Positions 21,451 to 35,200 are shown, numbered from the stretch's first letter. The stretch: 64,000 nt of DNA from Streptomyces camelliae (GCF_027625935.1 NZ_CP115300.1:8866001-8930000); one strand, 5' to 3'. Made by a program: numbers and translations. Notes: a model not told the origin generated them from the letters alone.

Positions 21451-24400
21451 CGCGTGATACCTCGCTCGGGGTGCGTGGTGCTGGGGGCGGTGGCCGGCCC
21501 GGCGAGCAGGCGGTGGGCCTCCTCCTCGGGCATGGCCTCGATCTCGGCGAGGATCAGCTCGTGCACCCGCTCCGCCGTGGCGGCGACGGTCGGGCACTCG
21601 AAGATCACGCTGAGCGGGAGGTGGGTGTCGAACGCGCGGCGCATCCGGTTGACGGCACGGGTGGCGAGCAGCGAGTGACCGCCGAGCGCGAAGAAGTCGT
21701 CCAGGACACCCACCCGGGGCACGCCGAGAGCCTCGGCCCAGATGCCGGCGATGACGCGTTCGGTCTCGTCGCGGGGCTCGACGTGGTCCGTGTCGTCCCA
21801 GTCGGCCGGGTCCGGTTCGGGCAGCGCGGCCGGGCTGAGCTTGCCGCTGGCCGAGCGGGGCAGGGCGGGCAGGACGGTGACGGTCGACGGTACGGCGTAT
21901 CCGGGCAGCCGGGCCAGCAGGTGCTCGCGCAGCTGCCGTACCGTGACCGCGACGCCCCCGAAGGCGACGTACGCGGCCAGCCGCAGGTCGCCGGAGGGGG
22001 CACGGCGGGCCACCACCGCCGCGTCGGCGACCGCCGGATGCTCCCGCAACGCGGCCTCCACCTCGCCGAGTTCGACCCGCACCCCGCGCACCTTGACCTG
22101 GCGGTCCAGCCGCTCCAGATACGCGAAGGTGCCGTCGGCGCGCATCCGCCCGCGGTCGCCGGTGCGGTAGAGGCGTTCGCCGGCCCGGTAGGGGTGGGGG
22201 ATGAAGGCGGCGGCGGTCTTGGCGGGGTCACCGAGGTAGCCGCGGGCCAGACCGGTACCGGCGATGCACAGTTCGCCGGGGACACCGGGCGGCAGTGGCT
22301 GCAGCCGGTGGTCGAGGACGAGGACCTCGTTGTTGTCCATGGGCCGGCCGAGGCTGACCGCGCCGGTGCCCTCGGCGTCCTCCGGACCGCAGACGCGGTA
22401 GGTGGAGTCGATGGACACCTCCGTGGCGCCCCAGGTGTTGTCCAGGCTCACCGCGTCGCCGAACGCCTCGCGGAAGCGGCGCACCAGGGCCGGACGCAGC
22501 GCCTCGCCACTGGACAGCACACTGCGCAGGTGTCCGCGCAGGGCGGCGACGTCCTCGGCGGTCAGCTCCTCCAGGAAGAGGTCGAGGACGCTGGGCACGA
22601 ACTGCACGTGCACCGCGCGGTGGCGGACAGCGGCGTCGGCGATGGCGCGCGGGTCGCGGTGCAGGCCGGGCGGCAGCAGGGCGACGGTGCCGCCGGTCAT
22701 CAGCGGCCACAGGATCTCCACCGCCGCGTCGTCGAACGGCAGGGTCGTCTTGTGCAGCACGGTTTCACCGGCCTTGAGGCCGTGCCGGCGCTGCATCCAT
22801 TCCATGCGGTTCACCCAGCCGCGATGGGTGCAGGCCACGCCCTTGGGACGGCCGGTGGAGCCGGAGGTGTAGTACACCGCGCACAGCTGGTCGGGGTGCG
22901 CCGGCACCGCAAGCGGCTCGGCCGTGGCGTCCTGATCCACCGTCAGCGGGATGACGCCGGTCCCGGCGAAGGTGTGTACCAGATCGGTCTCGACCAGGCA
23001 CACCGGCGCCCGGGAGTCGGCGAGCAGGGTGGCGATGCGGGCGGCGGGGGTGCCGGTCTCGATCGGCAGGTAGGCGCCGCCCGCCTTGAGGATGCCCAGC
23101 AGGCCGACGACCATCCGGACCGACCGGTCGACCAGCAGGCCCACCGGCACGTCCTGGCCGACACCGTGCCCGGCCAGCCGCCGGGCCACCGCGTTCGCGG
23201 CCGCTTCCAGCCGGGCGTACGTGACGGTCGTACCGGCGTCGTCGACCAGGGCCACGGCGTGCGGGGTGCGGGCGGCCTGCGCGGCGACGAGCTCGTGCAG
23301 ACAGGCGTTGGGGACGTCGGCGGCCGGGCGCGGCGACAGGGCGCGCAGACCGTTCCGCTCGTCCTCGGTGAGCAGCGCAATGTCGTCGATCCGGCGGTCG
23401 GGATCCTCGGCGACGTGCCGCAGCAGCCGCTCCAGCCAGTCGGCCAGCCGGTCGACCGTGCTCTCGTCGTAGAGGTCGGTGTCCCAGTTGATCCCGCACC
23501 ACAGCCCGTCCGGCACCTGCTCGAAGCTGACGCACAGGTCGTACTTGGCGCCCTCGTACGGCATCGGCAGCTCGGTCACCTCAAGACCGGGCAGCTCGGG
23601 AGCGCGGCGGCGGCCGCTGCGGAAGTTGACCAGGATCTGGAAGAGGGGCGTGCGCGACGGGTCGCGTTCGGGGGCGAGCTCGCCGACCAGCCGGTCGAAA
23701 GGGACCTCCGCGTGGTCGTAGGCGTCCAGCGCCACATCGCGGATCTGCTCAAGGAGTTGACGGAATGTCAGCCCGGGAGCGAGGTCGCCGCGCAGGGGCA
23801 GCATGTTGATCAGGACGCCGATCAGCCGCTCGGTGGCGGGGTCGTCGCGGCGGGCGTAGGTGGTGCCCGTGGTGACGTCGGTCCGGCCGGTGTAGCGGTA
23901 CAGGACGGCCTGGCAGGCCGCAGTGAGCAGCATCGGCGGGGTCGCGCCGTGGGACCGGCCGAGCGCGCCGAGCCGGCCGGCCACGGCGGGCGGCAGCACG
24001 AAGGCGGTACGTCCGGCGCCGCGCCCGGCGCGCACGGGCGGGCGGGGCCGGTCGCCCGGAATCTCGAACGGGGTGAAGTCGTCGAAGACCTTCCGCCAGT
24101 GCTCCAGGCCCGCCGGTACGGCCTCGGCGTCGGCGCGGGCGTCCAGCGCGGCGGCCACCGTACGGTACTGCTCAACGGGCGCTTCGAGCGGGGACGGCTT
24201 TCCTGCCGCGAACGCCGCGTAGTCCACGGCGAGTTCGTCGTAGAGCACGGCCAGGGACCAGTCGTCGGCAGCGACATGATGAACCGTCAGAGCCAGAGTG
24301 TGGTCCTCGGGTGCGCTGCGTACCAGCAGGGCACGCAGGGGCAGTTCGGTGGCGAGGTCGATCGGCGCGGTCGCCTCCTGCGCCAGCAGGGCGTCGAGGA

Positions 24401-24692
24401 CGGCGGTGCCGGCCGCGTCGGCCTCGCGCAGGACGAAGTCCTCCGGCGGCCGGACCAGCCCGGCGGGCGTCTCACCCCGGGCGACGACGCAGGTGCGCAG
24501 CACCTCGTGGCGGGCCACCAGCCCGGTCAGCGCCCGGCGCAGCGCGGCCACGTCGAGCGGGCCGGTCAGCCGCAGCCTGAGCGGGATCAGATAGTCCGAG
24601 GGGTGGCTGCTGATCTGGTCCACGAACCAGGTGCGTTCCTGGTCGCGGCTCAGCGGAACCTGGACCCCGGTGGGGTCGGGGGAGGTGGACAT
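21447..24692 (-). CDS. NRPS module C-A-T (predicted diaminobutyrate)
   Basis: This 1081-residue single module contains C (residues about 10-440, HHVAADD near 139, with the usual last Gly replaced by Asp), A (about 455-960, [11 protein letters not shown] near 609) and T (GGHSLL near 1004). The A code read against GrsA is D-D-V-F-L-S-T-I-D-K. The Ile-Asp at the end resembles codes for basic or diamino acids such as Arg and 2,4-Dab. The third A domain of the giant NRPS has the same code and near-identical motifs, so the same residue is probably used twice. Given the kinase/synthase/lyase set downstream, 2,3-diaminobutyrate is the prime candidate. Overlaps join it to the next NRPS gene. Confidence 0.92.
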
Positions 24693-24698
24693 GCTCGG

Positions 24699-26267
24699 TC
24701 AGATCCTCTCGAACGGAACGGCCGGGGGCGCGGGGGCGGCGAGGAGGGTGTGCGTGCCGCTGCCCCACACGGGGTCGGGCAGCCGGTGCCGGTCCGGTTT
24801 GCCGTTGGCGTCCAGGGGCAGCGCCTCGATCGCCATGTACTCGGCGGGCAGCATGTGCCGGGGCAGCCGGCCCGCGAGCAGCCGGTGCGCCTCGGCCGCC
24901 GGGACACGCGCGCCGGGCCGGGGGACGACGTAGGCGACGATGCGCTTGTCGCCTGGGGGCGCGGGGCGGGCGACGACCAGGCAGGCGCGCACCCCGGGCA
25001 CGTCGAGCAGGGCCGACTCGATCTCACCGGGTTCGACGCGGAAGCCGCGCACCTTCACCTGCCGGTCGGCCCGGCCGAGGAACTCGACCACCCCGTCGGG
25101 GCGCATCCGGGCCAGGTCCCCGCTGCGGTAGGCCCGCCCGTCCTCGGTGCCGGGCTCGGTGACGAAGAGTTCGGCGGTCAGTTCGGGCCGGTCGTGGTAG
25201 CCGCGGGCCACCGTCTCCCCGGCGATCCACAGCTCGCCCGTCTCCCCGGGTGGCAGGATCTCGCCCTGCTCGCCGACGATATGGAAGCGGACGCCGGGGA
25301 TGGGCTTGCCCAGCGGCAGCGGACTCTCCACGCTCTCCGGGTCGGACACGAAGTGCCGGCAGCAGATCACGGTGGTCTCGGTCGGCCCGTAGACGTGCGA
25401 CACGGTCAGCCCAGGGTTGGCGGCCAGGGCGCGGCGCACCCGCTGCGGCGAGACGACGTCGCCGCCGGTGACGACGGTGCGCAGCCCGGCCAGGGCGGCC
25501 GGGTCCTCGTCCACGAGCTGGTGGAACAGGCCGACCGACAGCCACAGGTCGGTCACCCGGTGCGCGGTGAGCACCTCAGCCAGTTCCTCCGAGCCGAGCA
25601 TGTCCTCGGGCGGGAACACCAGTCGGGCGCCGCGCAGCAGCACACCCCACGTCTCCAGCACGGACGCGTCGAACGAGAAGGAACTGGTCCGCAGCATCGC
25701 CCGGCCCGGCCCGAGACCGACGAAGTCCTGCCCGAGAGCGAAGGCCAGCACATTGCGGTGTTCGACCAGCACCGCCTTGGGCAGCCCGGTCGAGCCCGAG
25801 GTGTAGATGGCGTACGCCAGGCCGGCCGGCGCGGCCGGCGCACTCGTCAGTACGTCTTCGGGTTCATCGGGAAGAAGGTCCGGTGTGAGCACCTCGCAAC
25901 CGGCGAGCCCGTCCTTCAGTTCCTCCAGCTCCTCCAGTTCCTCGGCCGAGTCGGCGATCAGCAGCCGGATGCCGCTGTCGCGCCGCATGTGCGCGAGCCG
26001 GTCCGCCGGATACGACAGGTCCAGCGGCACATAGGCGGCCCCGGCCCTGATCACCGCGAGCATCGTCACCACGAACCGCGGCGAGGGGCGGGCGGCGACG
26101 CCGACCAGTTCGCCGGGCCGTACCCCGTGCCGGTGCAACCGACGGGCCAACCGCCCCGCCCGCGCGTCCAGTTCCCGGTACGTGAGCACGGTGTCCGCGC
26201 TCTCCAGCGCCACCGCGTCCGGAGTGCGCTCCGCCCAGCGGCGGAACGCCTCGTCCAAGGTCACCAT
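24699..26267 (-). CDS. Stand-alone NRPS adenylation domain
   Basis: The 522-residue protein is a free-standing A domain with no carrier, C or TE. A3 is YTSGSTGLPKA (Ala in place of the usual final Gly), A5 is VYGPTETT and A10 keeps NGKPDR. By-eye code against GrsA is D-A-L-W-V-G-V-V-I-K, which suggests an aliphatic substrate. A Glu/Leu repeat (EELEELEELKDG, about residues 116-128) makes an unusual acidic surface helix. ATG 26267 overlaps the stop of the giant NRPS; the longer upstream reading is a shadow. It probably charges the free carrier protein encoded at 38512-38769, the only carrier without a cis A domain. Confidence 0.88.
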   Translation of the reverse strand: MVTLDEAFRRWAERTPDAVALESADTVLTYRELDARAGRLARRLHRHGVRPGELVGVAARPSPRFVVTMLAVIRAGAAYVPLDLSYPADRLAHMRRDSGIRLLIADSAEELEELEELKDGLAGCEVLTPDLLPDEPEDVLTSAPAAPAGLAYAIYTSGSTGLPKAVLVEHRNVLAFALGQDFVGLGPGRAMLRTSSFSFDASVLETWGVLLRGARLVFPPEDMLGSEELAEVLTAHRVTDLWLSVGLFHQLVDEDPAALAGLRTVVTGGDVVSPQRVRRALAANPGLTVSHVYGPTETTVICCRHFVSDPESVESPLPLGKPIPGVRFHIVGEQGEILPPGETGELWIAGETVARGYHDRPELTAELFVTEPGTEDGRAYRSGDLARMRPDGVVEFLGRADRQVKVRGFRVEPGEIESALLDVPGVRACLVVARPAPPGDKRIVAYVVPRPGARVPAAEAHRLLAGRLPRHMLPAEYMAIEALPLDANGKPDRHRLPDPVWGSGTHTLLAAPAPPAVPFERI

Positions 26268-29200
26268 CGCGCGTCCTCCAGTCCGACGCCCAGTTCGTGC
26301 AGCAGTTCTCGCAGGAAGTCCTCTCCGGCATCGGAGTTGGACGTGACCACCAGGCCGAGGCCGCGGTCCGGGTCCGCCCAGGTGAGCGAGCGGAATCCGG
26401 GCACACCGCCGGTGTGGCCGAACCAGCGCCGCTCGCCGTACGGTTTGCCGATCGTGCCGAGGCCTCCCGGGGTGCCCGGCACCGGCCGCAGCATCTCGGC
26501 CGCCGACTCGGCGGTGAGGAAGGCCGCGGGCCCCCCGGCCACCGCCCGCTGGATCTCGATCGCGACCCGGGCCACGTCCGCGGGCGTGGACCACAGGCCG
26601 CCCGCGGCGGACTCCGGGTACAGATGCCAGCCTTCGGGGTAGGCGGTGCCGTCGAGGCGGTGGTTGAGGGCCACCGGGCCGTCGTAGCGGTACGGCGCGT
26701 CCGGCGCGAAGTCGCTGTCCGACATGCCGAGCGGCTCCAGCACCAGGGAGCGCAGCAGCGGCCCGAACGGCTGCCCGGTGACGTCCTCCAGCACCTGGTG
26801 TACGACGGCGTAGTTGCTGCTGGAGTACTGGTACCCGGAGCCCGGCGGGCGTTCCGGACGTACGGCAGGCGTCACAGCAGGCGGGCGGCCGTCGAGAACC
26901 TCGCGCAGCGTCGGCATCCGCTCGCCGCCGCGGTAGCCGTGGTAGGCCTGCTCACCCAGCCCGGAGGTGTGGCTGAGCAGGTGGCGCAGGGTCACGCCGC
27001 CCTCGCCGGGCAACCGCCAGGAGGTGAGCAGCCGGTTGACGTCCGTGTCGAGGTCCAGGCGGCCCTCCTGGACCAGGCGCAGGACGGCCAGTGCGGTGAC
27101 GTGCTTGCTGATGGAGCCGACCTGGAACAGGGTCCGCGCGTCCACCGGGGTGGGGTTCTCGGTCCCGAGGGTGCCGAAGCCCCAGGCACCGCGCAGCTCG
27201 CCGTCGGCGATGACCGCGATGCCCACGCCGGGCACCCGGTGCCGCAGCATCGGCAGCAGCGGGGCCGGTGTCCCGGCGAACAGCCGCTCCACGAACGGCT
27301 CGGCGGGCCGCCGTACCGCGCCCGGCGTGGCGCTGTGCTCCACCAGGGCGGTCAGCCGGCGCAGATACCGCTCGGCCAGGTCCTCGACGGTGGCGGCGTC
27401 GAAGTGGTCGGCGGCGTAGCGCCACACCAGGTGCAGCTGCCCTTCGAGGACCGCCGAGTCGATCTCGACGAGGTGCGAGCGCCGCTGCTCGGGGTCGACC
27501 GGTTCGCCCATTGCCTGCGGCAGCGGCCGGAACGCGCCCGCCACGGTGCCGGTGCCGTCGCGGCGGCCGTGGTAGTTGAAGCAGACCTGCGGCCGCGGCC
27601 GGCCGGCGAGGGCGTCCCGGGTGCCGGGGCGCAGGTGCCGGGCGAGTCCGTCACCGACGCTCCCGGCGGGCGCGGCCCGCAGGTGTTCGCGGACGGCCGC
27701 GACGCAGGCGGCCGTGTCGTCCGGGTCGGGCAGGGTGACCACGACGGGCCGTACGCCGGTGAACCAGCCCACCGTGCGGGAGAGGTCGACCTCGTCGAAC
27801 AGGGCCTCGCGGCCGTGCCGTTCGACGTCGAACGCGGCGGTGTCGCCCCCGGTCCACTCGGTGAGGGTGCTGGCGAGTGCCGCCAGCATCAGATGGTCCG
27901 GTTCCGCCCCGTGGGCGGCGGGCGCCTGACGCAGCAGCGCCTCGGTGGCGGCGGCCGGGAGGACGACCCGCACGGTCCGGGAGCGGCCCTCGGTGTTCTC
28001 GCCGTCGGCCCGGTCCAGCGGCAGCGGCGCTGCGGCGGGCCGGGGCAGCGCCCAGTACTCCGCCTCCGGGCGGAACTCCGTGCTCGCCGCGTGCTCCGCG
28101 AGCCGCCGCGCCCAGTACTGCACGGAGGTGGTCTTGGCGGGCAGCGCGCCGCCGGCGACCAGGGTGTTGAGGTCCTCCACCAGGATGTTCCAGGAGACGG
28201 TGTCGACGGCGACATGGTGCACGACCAGCAGCAGGCGCCGGGCCGGCCGCAGCAGCACGGCCCGCAGCAGCGGCCCATGGGCCAGGTCGAGCCCGGCGTG
28301 CGCCGCCTCCACCGCGGTCGCCTCCTCCTCCGGCGCGTCGACGACGGTGAGCAGGTCGGCGTCCTCCGCCTCGGCCAGGTACTGCCGCCACCCGTCCGCC
28401 TCCCGCGTCCAGCGCAGCCGGAGGGCGTCGTGGTGGCCGGCCAGCGCCGACAGCGCCGCCCGCAGCGGGCCGGCCGCCACCGTCGCGTCGACGGCGAGCA
28501 GCAGCGACTGGTTGAAGCGGTCGCGGGGCCCCAGCTCGGCGTACTGCGCCTGGATGGGCCCCAGCGGCACCTCGCCGGTGACCCGGCCCTGCTCGGCGTG
28601 GACCACCACCGCGCGGCCCCGGGCGGCCGCCGCGTCGACCGCCGCGGCCAGACCCGCGATCGTGGGATGCTCGAACACCATGCGCGGGGTGACGGGCAGC
28701 CCCGCCTCCCGGGCCCGGGCGACGGTGTGGATCAGCAGGATCGAATCACCGCCCACGACCCGGAAGTCGTCGTGCACGCCCACCCGCCGCACCCGCAGCA
28801 CCCGCGCCCAGATACCGGCCAGCGTCTCCTCGGTCGCGGTGCGCGGGGCGACGTACGACTGTGCCGCCGCCCCCGCGTCCGGCTCGGGGTCCGGCAGGGC
28901 GGCGCGGTCCACCTTGCCGTTGGCGTTCAGCGGTACGGCGTCCAGGGTGACGAAGGCGTTCGGCACCATGGCGTCGGGCAACTCGGCCCGCAGCGCGGCC
29001 CGCAGCTGCTCGGGGGCGGTGCCGCCCGTGGTGTAGCCGACGAGGATCTTCACGCCGTCCAGTACCCGGACGTCGACCACGGCGTCCTTCACACCCGGGG
29101 CGCGGCGCAACGCGTCCTCGATCTCACCGAGTTCGACGCGGACGCCGCCGATCTTCACCTGGTGGTCGGTGCGCCCGCCGAACTCCAGCGTGCCGTCCGC

Positions 29201-32200
29201 CCGCCACCGGCCCAGATCCCCGGTCCGGTACAGCCGGGCACCGGGCGGCCCGAACGGGTCGGGCACGAACCGCTCGGCGGTCAGTCCGGGCCGGCCGTGG
29301 TAGCCGCGAGCCAGGCCGAGACCACCGATGAACAGCTCCCCGCTGATCCCGACGGGCACCGGCGACATGTCCGCGTCGAGGACGTACACGGTGTTGTTGT
29401 CGAACGGGCGGCCCAGACTGACGGCCCCGTCCTCGGCGGCGGCATCCGCCTGCGTACACACATGGAAGGTGGAGTCGATGGACACCTCTGTGGCGCCCCA
29501 GGTGTTGTCCAGGCTCACCCGGTCCCCGAACAGCTCCCGGAACCTGCGGACCAGGACGGGCCGCAGCGCCTCACCGCTGGTCAGGACCGAACGCAGCCGG
29601 GTCATGGCCGCCGCCCGCTCCGGGGTGAGCACGTCCAGGAACACCTCCAGGACGCTGGGCACGAACTGCACGTGCACCACCCCGTGGCGGATCACCACGT
29701 CGGCGATCTCATGGGCGTCGCGGTGCGCACCCGGCGCCAGCAGCACCACCTGGCCACCGGTGATCAGCGGCCACAGGATCTCCACGGCAGCGTCGTCGAA
29801 GGTGAGCGTCGTCTTGTGCAGCACCGCGTCACCGGGCCGCAGCCCGTGCCGCCGCTGCATCCACCACATCCGGTTGACCCAGCCCTCATGCGTGGAGGCC
29901 ACGCCCTTGGGACGGCCGGTGGAGCCGGAGGTGTAGTACAGCGAACACAGATCGGCGGGCAGTGCCACCGGCGCCGGATCGTGGTCCGGCTCGTCCTGCC
30001 ATACGGCCGGGTCGTCCAGCGCGAGGACCGGTACGGCCGTCTCCGCGCCGTCCGGCGGCGAGGCCGGCCGGCGCCGCTGGGTGAGCACGGCCTGGGCGCG
30101 GGCGTCGGCGAGGATGTACGCCTGCCGCCGGGCCGGATGCTCCGGGTCGACCGGCACGAAGGCGGCGCCCGCCTTGAGAATGGCGACGACCCCGGTCACG
30201 TGCTCCAGGGAGCGCTCGGTGCACAGGGCCACCAGCGACCCGGCGCCGACGCCCATGCGGCGCAGCCGGTGCGCGACCCGGTTGGCCCGGCTGTTCAGCT
30301 CGGCGTAGGTCAGGCCCTCCGCGCCGCAGCGGACGGCGAGGGCGTCCGGGGTGCGCGCGGCCTGCTCCTCGATCAGGGAGTGCAGGGTGCGCTCGGCGGG
30401 GAAGCCGGCCCCGGTGGCATTCCAGTCACGGACGACCAGGCCGTACTCCTGCGCCGACAGCATGGGCAGCCCGGCCGCCCGGTCGTGGTCCTCGGTGAGC
30501 GCGGTCAGCAGCCGTACCGTCTGGGCGAGCAGCCGGCGTGCGGTCGGCTCGTCGTAGCGGGAGCGGTCGCAGCCGAGCTCCAGGACGAGCCGGTCGGTGC
30601 GCACGGCCTCCAGGACCAGCGGGTAGCCGGTGTCGCGGACCTCGCTCTCCGGGACCGGCCGCACGCCCTTGGGGAGGCTGCCGGTACCGACGTCGGTGAA
30701 GACGACGAGCGAGTCGAACAGCCGTTTCCCGCCCGGCACTTCGGCCGCGCGCTGCACCTCGCCCAGAAACACGTGCTCGCGTCCGGCCAGGCCGGCCAGC
30801 CGTTGGTGCACCGAGCGCAGCAGGGCGGCGGGCGGGGTTTCCGGGCCGACGTCGAGGCGCAGCGGCAGCGTGTTCATCAGCAGCCCCACCATCGACTCGA
30901 TGCCGGGGACGTCCCCGAACCGGCCGGAGAGGGTGGTGCCGAACAGCACGTCCCGCTCGCCGCTGGTGCGGGCGAGCAGCAGCGCCCACGCGGTATGCAC
31001 GAGCGTGCCGACGGTGACGCGGTGCCGGCGGGCGGTACGGTCCAGGGCGGTGAGGAGGCCCGCGGGCAGCACCTGCCGTTCGGTGTGCACGGCGGCGGGC
31101 CGGCCGGTGGGCCGGCTGCCGGGCAGCGGGGTGGGCCGGGTGAAGCCGGCCAGCTCGGTCCGCCACCGCTCCAGGGCGCGCGCGATACCGCCGTCCGCGC
31201 CCTGTCGCTGAAGCCAGCGCAGATAGTCCCGGTACGGGGGCGGCGGGGGCGCGTCCGGGAGCCGCCCGGTGTCCGCGCGGTGCCGGTAGGCGGCGAAGGC
31301 CTCCGCGAACAGGGCGTGCAGGCTCCACCCGTCGAACACGATGTGGTGCGTGGTCCACACGAACCGGTGCCGGTCCTCGGCGAGCCGCACCAGCAGGAAC
31401 CGCGCGGGCGGCGCCTCGGCCAGGTCGAAGACGGTACGCCGCTCGTCCTCGGTCAGCTCCGTGAGCCGCGCCGCGCGCTCCTCGCCGGGCAGCCCGGTCA
31501 GGTCGACGCGGGTGAACTCCGGTGCCGCGTGGCGCCGTACGACCTGCACCGGGTGGGGTACGTCCGCCCAGCGGAAGGTGGAGCGCAGGATCGCGTACCG
31601 GTCGACGAGATACCGCCACGCCTCCTCGAAGGCGTCCTGGTCGAAGGCGCCGTCGAGGTCCACCGCGAAGGTGCGCACATAGTCGGCGGTCTCCGCCAGG
31701 GTGTGCAGGAGCAGGCCGGTCTGGAGCGGGGAGAGCGGCAGCACGTCCTCGGTGTCCGCGCGCCCGACGGTGCCGAGGAGCATGTCCAGCTCGGCCGCGG
31801 TGAGGCCGGCGAGGGCGAACGGCTCGGTGCCGGATTCCGGGGCGGTGACCTCGCTGGGCGTGGCGGCCAGCGCCTCGACGGTCGGGTGGGCGAAGAGCCG
31901 CCTGGTGGTCAGGGCGAGGCCCCGCTCCCGGGCGCGGGCGGTGATCAGCACCGCCTTGACGGAATTGCCGCCGAGTGCGAAGAAGTCGTCGCTCACGCCG
32001 ACCTCGGCGACCCCGAGCACCTCCTGCCAGATCTCGGCGAGGGCCCGCTCGGCGGGGGTGCGGGGTGCGATGTGCCGGTCCGTCTCGGGGGCGGCGGCGC
32101 CGGGGTCCGGCAGCGCCCCGCGGTCGATCTTCCCGGCAGGGCTGAGCGGCATGCGCTCCAGCACGACGAACCGGGCCGGGACCATGGCGCGGGGCAGTTC

Positions 32201-35200
32201 GCCGCGCAGGAAGTCACGCAGGTCCGCCGGGTCCGGGCCGGCACCGCAGACGTACCCGGTGAGGAACGGCTCGCCGCTGTCGTCCCGGTGGACCGCCACG
32301 GCGGCCGTGGCCACGTGCGGGTGCCGGGCCAGCGCCTCCTCGATCTCGCCGAGTTCGATGCGATGGCCGCGGATCTTGACCTGGTGGTCGTTGCGGCCGA
32401 GGAAGCGGATCCGGCCGTCCGCCCGGCGGGCGGCGAGGTCGCCGGTGCGGTACAGCCGGGCGCCGGGCGGCCCGAACGGGTCGGGCACGAACCGCTCGGC
32501 CGTCAGCCCCGGCCGGTCGTGGTAGCCCCGGGCCACCCCGGCGCCGCCCAGGTACAGCTCGCCCAGCGCGCCGATGGGCAGCGGGCGCATGCCGTCGTCC
32601 AGCACGTGCGCGGTGTAGTTGGGCAGGGGCCGGCCGATGGTGATCTCGCCGTCGTGGCCGGTGAGTTCGTCGAAGGTGGCCCACACGGTCGCCTCGGTCG
32701 GACCGTACACGTTGACCAGCCGGGGGAGCTGCGCGGTGAGTTCGGCGGCCAGCTGTTCGGGCAGCGCCTCGCCGCCGGTCAGGGCGCAGCGCACGCCGTC
32801 GTCCTCGCCGAACCCGGCGGCCAGCAGCAGCCGCCAGCCGGACGGGGTGGCCTGCACATGCGACACCCCGTGCGCCCGGATCAGCGCCCGCTGGGCACCG
32901 CCGTCCCAGCGGTCCTCCTCCGGTACGACGACGACCCGGCCGCCGGTGGTCAGCGGCACGAACAGCTCGACCGTGGAGATGTCGAAGGACAGCGCGGTCA
33001 GCCCGAGCCACACGTCGTCCGGGGCGGCGCGGAGGACGTCGGACATGGCCGCGACGAGCCGCGCCAGCGAGCCGTGCGCGACCTCGACACCTTTGGGCCG
33101 GCCGGTGGAGCCGGAGGTGTACAGGATGTAGGCGAGATCGGCGGGCAGCGGAGTGACCGGATCGCAGGCGGGCGCTTCCCCGGCCGCCTCCTCGATGCGC
33201 AGGACCGTGCGGCAGGCGGCGGCGAGCGCGGCGGGCGGGGCGGAGGAGGCGAGCAGGACGTTGGCACCGGAGTCGGACAGGACGTAGGCGGCCCGCTCGT
33301 CCGGGTACTCGGGGTCCAGCGGCACATAGGCGGCCCCGGCCCGCCACACGGCGAGCACGGCGACGAGCAGATCGGCGGACCGGTCGGCCCGCAGCGCGAC
33401 CCGGTCCCCGGGGCGCACCCCTTCTTGCCGCAGCCGGTGGGCCAATGCCCTGGCACGCGCGTCGAGTTCGGCGTACGACAGCCGCTTTCCGCCGGAGACG
33501 ACGGCGACCGCGTCCGGGGTGCGGGCGGCCTGCCCGGCGATCATCGCGGGCACCGTGCTGGCGTGCGGGAACTCCCGCTCGGTGGCGTTCCACCGCCGGA
33601 CGATCAGATCGTGGGCGTCCTCGGGCAGCGCGGCCAGCTCGCGCAGCCGGGCCGCGGGCCGGTCGGCGAACGCGGTGAGCAGATGCCCGAGCGAAGCCAG
33701 CAGCCGTTCGGCGTCCGCGGTGTCGACCTGGTCGTCCTCATGGACGAGTTCCAGTACGGCGCCACTCGCGGCGAACCGGGCGCTGAGCATCAGCGGCAAG
33801 CCGCTGCTCTGCCGTACGGGCCCCATGCGGACGGCGAGCCCGCCGAGGTCGGCGCGCTCGGCGAGCGCGAGGTTCTGGAAGACCAGGACGCTGTCGAACA
33901 GCCGCTGATCACGGGGGACTTGTGACCAGGAGTGGATGTCGGAGAGGGAACAGTGCTCGACGTCCCGGAGCGCGGCGAGCTGCCCGGCGAGCCGGCCCAG
34001 CCAGTCGCCGAGCGTCTCGTCCTCGTCCCAGCGGACGCGTACGGGCAGGGTGTTGATCAGCAGGCCGACGGTCCGCTCGATCCCCGGCAGGTCGGCGGAC
34101 CGGCCGGAGACCGTCAGCCCGAACACCACATCGTCTCGGCGGCTCCAGCGGCCGAGCAGCAGCGCCCACGCGCCCTGCACCAGGGTGCCGAGAGTGCAGC
34201 GCCGCTCCCGGGCGAGCCGGTTCAGCCGCTCCACCACGGCGCTGTCCAGGACGAGTTCGACGCTGCGGGCCTCACCGCCTGCGGTGCCCTCGGCGGGACG
34301 GCGCACGACCGGAACCGGGGTGGGTTCGCTCACCCCCGCCAGCTGGTCGCGCCAGTAGCGCTCGGCCGCGCCTGGATTCTGGCGCTGCAGCCACTCCACA
34401 TAGGTGCGGTGCGGGACCGGCTCGGGCAGGTCCCGCGGCGGGCGGCCGTCGCGGCGCAGCGCGGTGGCGGTGGTGAAGACCTCGTTCAGCAGCGGGCCTA
34501 CGCTCCAGCCGTCGGCGAGCATGTGGTGGCTGTGCCAGATGAGGTGGTGGGCGGCGGGGCCGGTGCGGATCAGCTGGAAGCGGTGCGGCGGGGTACGGAA
34601 CAGGTCGAAGCCGCGTCGGCGTTCCCCGGCCAGCAGCGCGTCGAGGCGGCCGGGCAGCTCGCTCGCGGGAATGCCGGTCCAGTCCAGGACCTGGAAGTCG
34701 ACGGGCGCCGTGCGGTGGACGACCTGGAGCGGACGCGGGACGCCCTCCCAGCGGAAGGAGCAGCGCAGCGCGTCGTGCCGGTCGACGACGTGCTGCCACG
34801 CGGACCGCAGGACGTCGGTGTCGAGGTCGCCGTCGATGTCGACGCGGTACTGGTTGAAGTAGGCGCTGCCGTCGGGGTCGTGGACGCTCTGGAACAGCAT
34901 CCCGGCCTGAAGCGGGGTGAGCGGGTAGATGTCCTGGATCCCGCCGGGCGGCGCGTCCGCCAGGATCCGGTCCAGTGCCTCCTGGTCCAGGCCGGCGAGC
35001 GGGAAGTCCCGTGGGGTGGGCCGTACGGCGCCCGGTGCGGGCTCCAACGGTTCGGCGACGGCGGCGAGTTCGGCCAGGGTCTGGTGGTCGAAGACCTGCC
35101 GGGTGGTGAGCGCGTAGCCGGCCTCGCGGGCCTTCGACGCCAGGAACACCGCGCTGACCGAGTCACCGCCGAGCGCGAAGAAGTTGTCCTGCGGGCCGGT

